From: Stigmatella aurantiaca
GTDB lineage: Bacteria > Myxococcota > Myxococcia > Myxococcales > Myxococcaceae
Direction: 5' to 3'
Assembly (NCBI RefSeq): GCF_900109545.1
Contig: NZ_FOAP01000003.1
Span: forward strand, 434,001 to 498,000
Length of the DNA: 64,000 bases
Shown here: positions 63,101-64,000 of the stretch, piece after piece
Layout of the letters: the number at the start of each line of letters is the position of its first letter
Position numbering within the stretch: position 1 is the first letter of the stretch
The notes under the pieces: model-generated
The model's input: the letters and a program-made list of their open reading frames with translations, nothing else
What the model was told of the DNA's origin: nothing
The model's database searches: none
Position numbers and translations under genes: made by a program

Positions 63101-63972
63101 GCCAGCGCCGTGCACAGCTCGTCCGCGGAGGCGAAGCGCCGCTCCGGCTCGGTCTGGAGGCACCGGTCCACCAGCGCCGCGAACCGCGGGTCCACGTCCT
63201 TCGCCCGCTCCAGGAGCGGCGGCGCCCCGGCCGAGGCCCACTCCTCGAAGGGCAGCTGCTCGTCGAGCCACTGCCGGGGGGCCATGCCCGCGCACAGCTC
63301 GTAGAGCACCGCGCCCAGCGAGTACAAGTCACTGCGGCGCGTGGAGGGCTCGCCGCGCAGGGCCTCGGGGGCCATGTAGAGCGGCGTGCCCATCAGGTCC
63401 TCCGCGTCGCTCAGCTCGCGCAGCGCGGGCGCCACGGGCCCCGCGCGCCCGGAGGCCTCCAGGGGCGCCATGCGCGGGCCCTCCAGGAGCTTGGCGAGCC
63501 CGAAGTCCAGCAGCTTCACCTCCCCTTCCTCGGTGAGCATGGCGTTGGCGGGCTTGATGTCCCGGTGGAGCACGCCCTGCCGGTGCGCGGCGGCCAGCCC
63601 CCGCGAGAGCCCCAGGGCGATGCTCAGCACGCGCTCGGGGGCGAGCGGCCGGCTCAGCTCCCCGAGCGTCTGGCCGCGGATGAACTCGGTGACGAGGTAG
63701 GGCCTGCCCTCCACCTCGCCCACGCGGTGCACGGTGACGACGTTGGGGTGGGACAGCCGGGCGATGGCGCGCGCCTCGGCGTGGAAGCGCTTGCGCGCGG
63801 CCTCGTCCGGCCGCACCGAGGCGATGAGCTTGAGCGCCACGGTGCGCTCCAGCAGCGTGTCCTCCGCGAGGTACACCTGCCCCATGCCGCCCCGGCCGAG
63901 CAGCCGCAACAGGCGGTACTCGCCCATCGTCTCCGGTGGGCTCCACCCCGGTTTTGGCAGGGGCCTCGGCAT
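60181..63972 (-). CDS. Ser/Thr kinase - STAND NTPase - sulfatase-modifying-factor fusion
   Basis: 1263 residues from ATG 63972. Kinase (about 18-285): GRGGMGQV, ALKLI, HRDIKPAN, DFGLAK. STAND/AAA part begins NPYRGLRPFEAEHRACFFGR near 318, Walker A GDSGVGKSS near 350 and VFVDQLEELF. A membrane helix follows near 745 (LLMAVPLVLVAVLGGVRL), a coiled-coil segment, a PEGA-like domain (about 905-985) and a C-terminal FGE/SUMF domain (from about 992, GFVYVPPGRF; GISYEDARAYLAWL; RGGSWYFDR). Combines sensing, switching and an exported FGE-like end. Function as one unit unknown. Confidence 0.9.
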   Translation of the reverse strand: MPRPLPKPGWSPPETMGEYRLLRLLGRGGMGQVYLAEDTLLERTVALKLIASVRPDEAARKRFHAEARAIARLSHPNVVTVHRVGEVEGRPYLVTEFIRGQTLGELSRPLAPERVLSIALGLSRGLAAAHRQGVLHRDIKPANAMLTEEGEVKLLDFGLAKLLEGPRMAPLEASGRAGPVAPALRELSDAEDLMGTPLYMAPEALRGEPSTRRSDLYSLGAVLYELCAGMAPRQWLDEQLPFEEWASAGAPPLLERAKDVDPRFAALVDRCLQTEPERRFASADELCTALAGLQRELESPPGGELPEGNPYRGLRPFEAEHRACFFGRSQEVEAVLERLRAEPLVLVTGDSGVGKSSLCRAGVLPRVAEGALGQGRHYRVLGLIPGAHPLAALASAAEPLWEKGWAQPGALLGTEPRAFVRELSRTLGRSDGLLVFVDQLEELFTIGAPEEAAPFAEALVRLSELPGVRVLLTVRGDFFTRLASLPGLGEQVARALYLLRPLSAEAARAAITGPAQGQGIHFESEALVSTLAASAVSSAGGLPLLQFTMAELWEARDEARRCIPASALEALGGVDGALSRHADRVLAGLPPLQRRAARALLPRLVSPEGTGARRTGTELDAGEPATQGALDALVKGRLVVARETDGETTYEVAHEALLRGWGTLRSWLVTEGEKRPVRERLEAAAAEWARLERAREALWSERLLQETQGVDRDALSPRGTEFLDASHSATRRRRWRQRALLMAVPLVLVAVLGGVRLHGQWTRAQKVAGYEAQATGLAERGLARKRAAEALRQRAHGLFEAVGGGTVEETAARREAAERAWEEALAARQEADDALDEAGQSLEAALVVDLSNERIRGRLVDLLVERLELAEAFHQPERQREMARRIKAYDSGGERQQQLQAPPTLSLTTSPPGAEVVLERYLEDAKGTRALTAPRRLGRTPLERLTLPEGPGSYRLTLHAPGRVEVRAPVLLARGEPLVLHLALPAQGAVPEGFVYVPPGRFLVGSADPEDMRRGLLNAQPLHESRTGAFLVARTEVTFGQWLAFLRDEAPTGAAQGHRPYSDLRQWGVELTPSAAGRWRLRLQLNKHALEANEGEPLRFAGRAVRREQDWSRLPVSGISYEDARAYLAWLDRTGRVPRARFCHEREWERAARGADGRAFPHGNRLEAEDANFDQTYGRKTDAFGPDEVGSHPASASPFGLLDMTGNVYEFTQSMGAREEIAIRGGSWYFDRVSVLVANRTFVEPRTRDIGTGMRVCADAPGP

Positions 63973-64000
63973 GCTCCTCTAGGCCTTGGGGGGCGCAGCG

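Noticed and set aside
60080-63295. 1071-codon frame inside the giant kinase gene in a second minus-strand frame
   Set aside because: Translation is almost entirely Gly/Ala/Arg/Pro; a frame shadow of the kinase-STAND gene.

Overview
This window is high-GC chromosomal DNA of a myxobacterium (Myxococcota, most likely Cystobacterineae). The reasons are the many Hanks-type Ser/Thr kinases, a PilA-type pilin behind a perfect sigma-54 promoter, abundant lipoproteins with MopE-like or propeller domains, an ADYC protein and lipoprotein toxin/immunity pairs. It carries the conserved replication-origin neighbourhood: dnaA on the minus strand, divergent from rpmH-rnpA-yidD-yidC-khpB-(small ORF)-mnmE on the plus strand. 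mnmG lies about 42 kb further on. I found no tRNA, rRNA or CRISPR array.

Layout. 1-4.0 kb: an alpha/beta-hydrolase gene cut by the window edge, then a compact lower-GC three-gene operon (AAA ATPase with a DUF3696-like tail, PIN-like nuclease, RNA ligase), then a near-identical copy of the hydrolase 3' end. 4.0-5.7 kb: pilA and an aldo/keto reductase. 5.7-12.5 kb: dnaA and the rpmH-to-mnmE cluster. 12.5-14.8 kb: Uma2-family protein, cysteine dioxygenase-like protein, lipoprotein. 14.9-19.8 kb: TadE/TadG/Flp-like pilus components interleaved with small Cys-rich secreted proteins. 19.8-26.2 kb: SppA, an M16 protease, a protein of unknown function, a CPCC zinc-ribbon protein. 26.2-34.6 kb: a PEGA-tailed kinase facing two tandem copies of a 'repeat/membrane protein + lipoprotein' module. 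34.6-40 kb: a molybdopterin oxidoreductase, propionyl-CoA carboxylase beta, a carnitine-acyltransferase-like protein. 40-54.3 kb: an accessory region with an AHH-nuclease lipoprotein toxin and Imm11-type immunity gene, two near-identical kinases in direct orientation, a serine-recombinase stub, a low-GC gene for a PD-(D/E)xK plus DUF2135-like protein, an orphan immunity gene, an amine oxidase and an esterase. 54.6-60.2 kb: mnmG, a second lipoprotein toxin with a HEAT-like immunity candidate, an ADYC protein. 60.2-64 kb: a very large kinase-STAND-sulfatase-modifying fusion protein.

The strongest candidate for an undescribed system is the ATPase/PIN/RNA-ligase operon at 959-3517. Its genes overlap by 14 and 4 nt, its base composition differs from its neighbours, and a 353-bp direct repeat brackets it. 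A reasonable inference is an ATPase-gated RNA-cleaving defence with a linked RNA-repair arm. A second candidate is the large nuclease at 45226-47241, next to a truncated recombinase and a 17-bp perfect inverted repeat.
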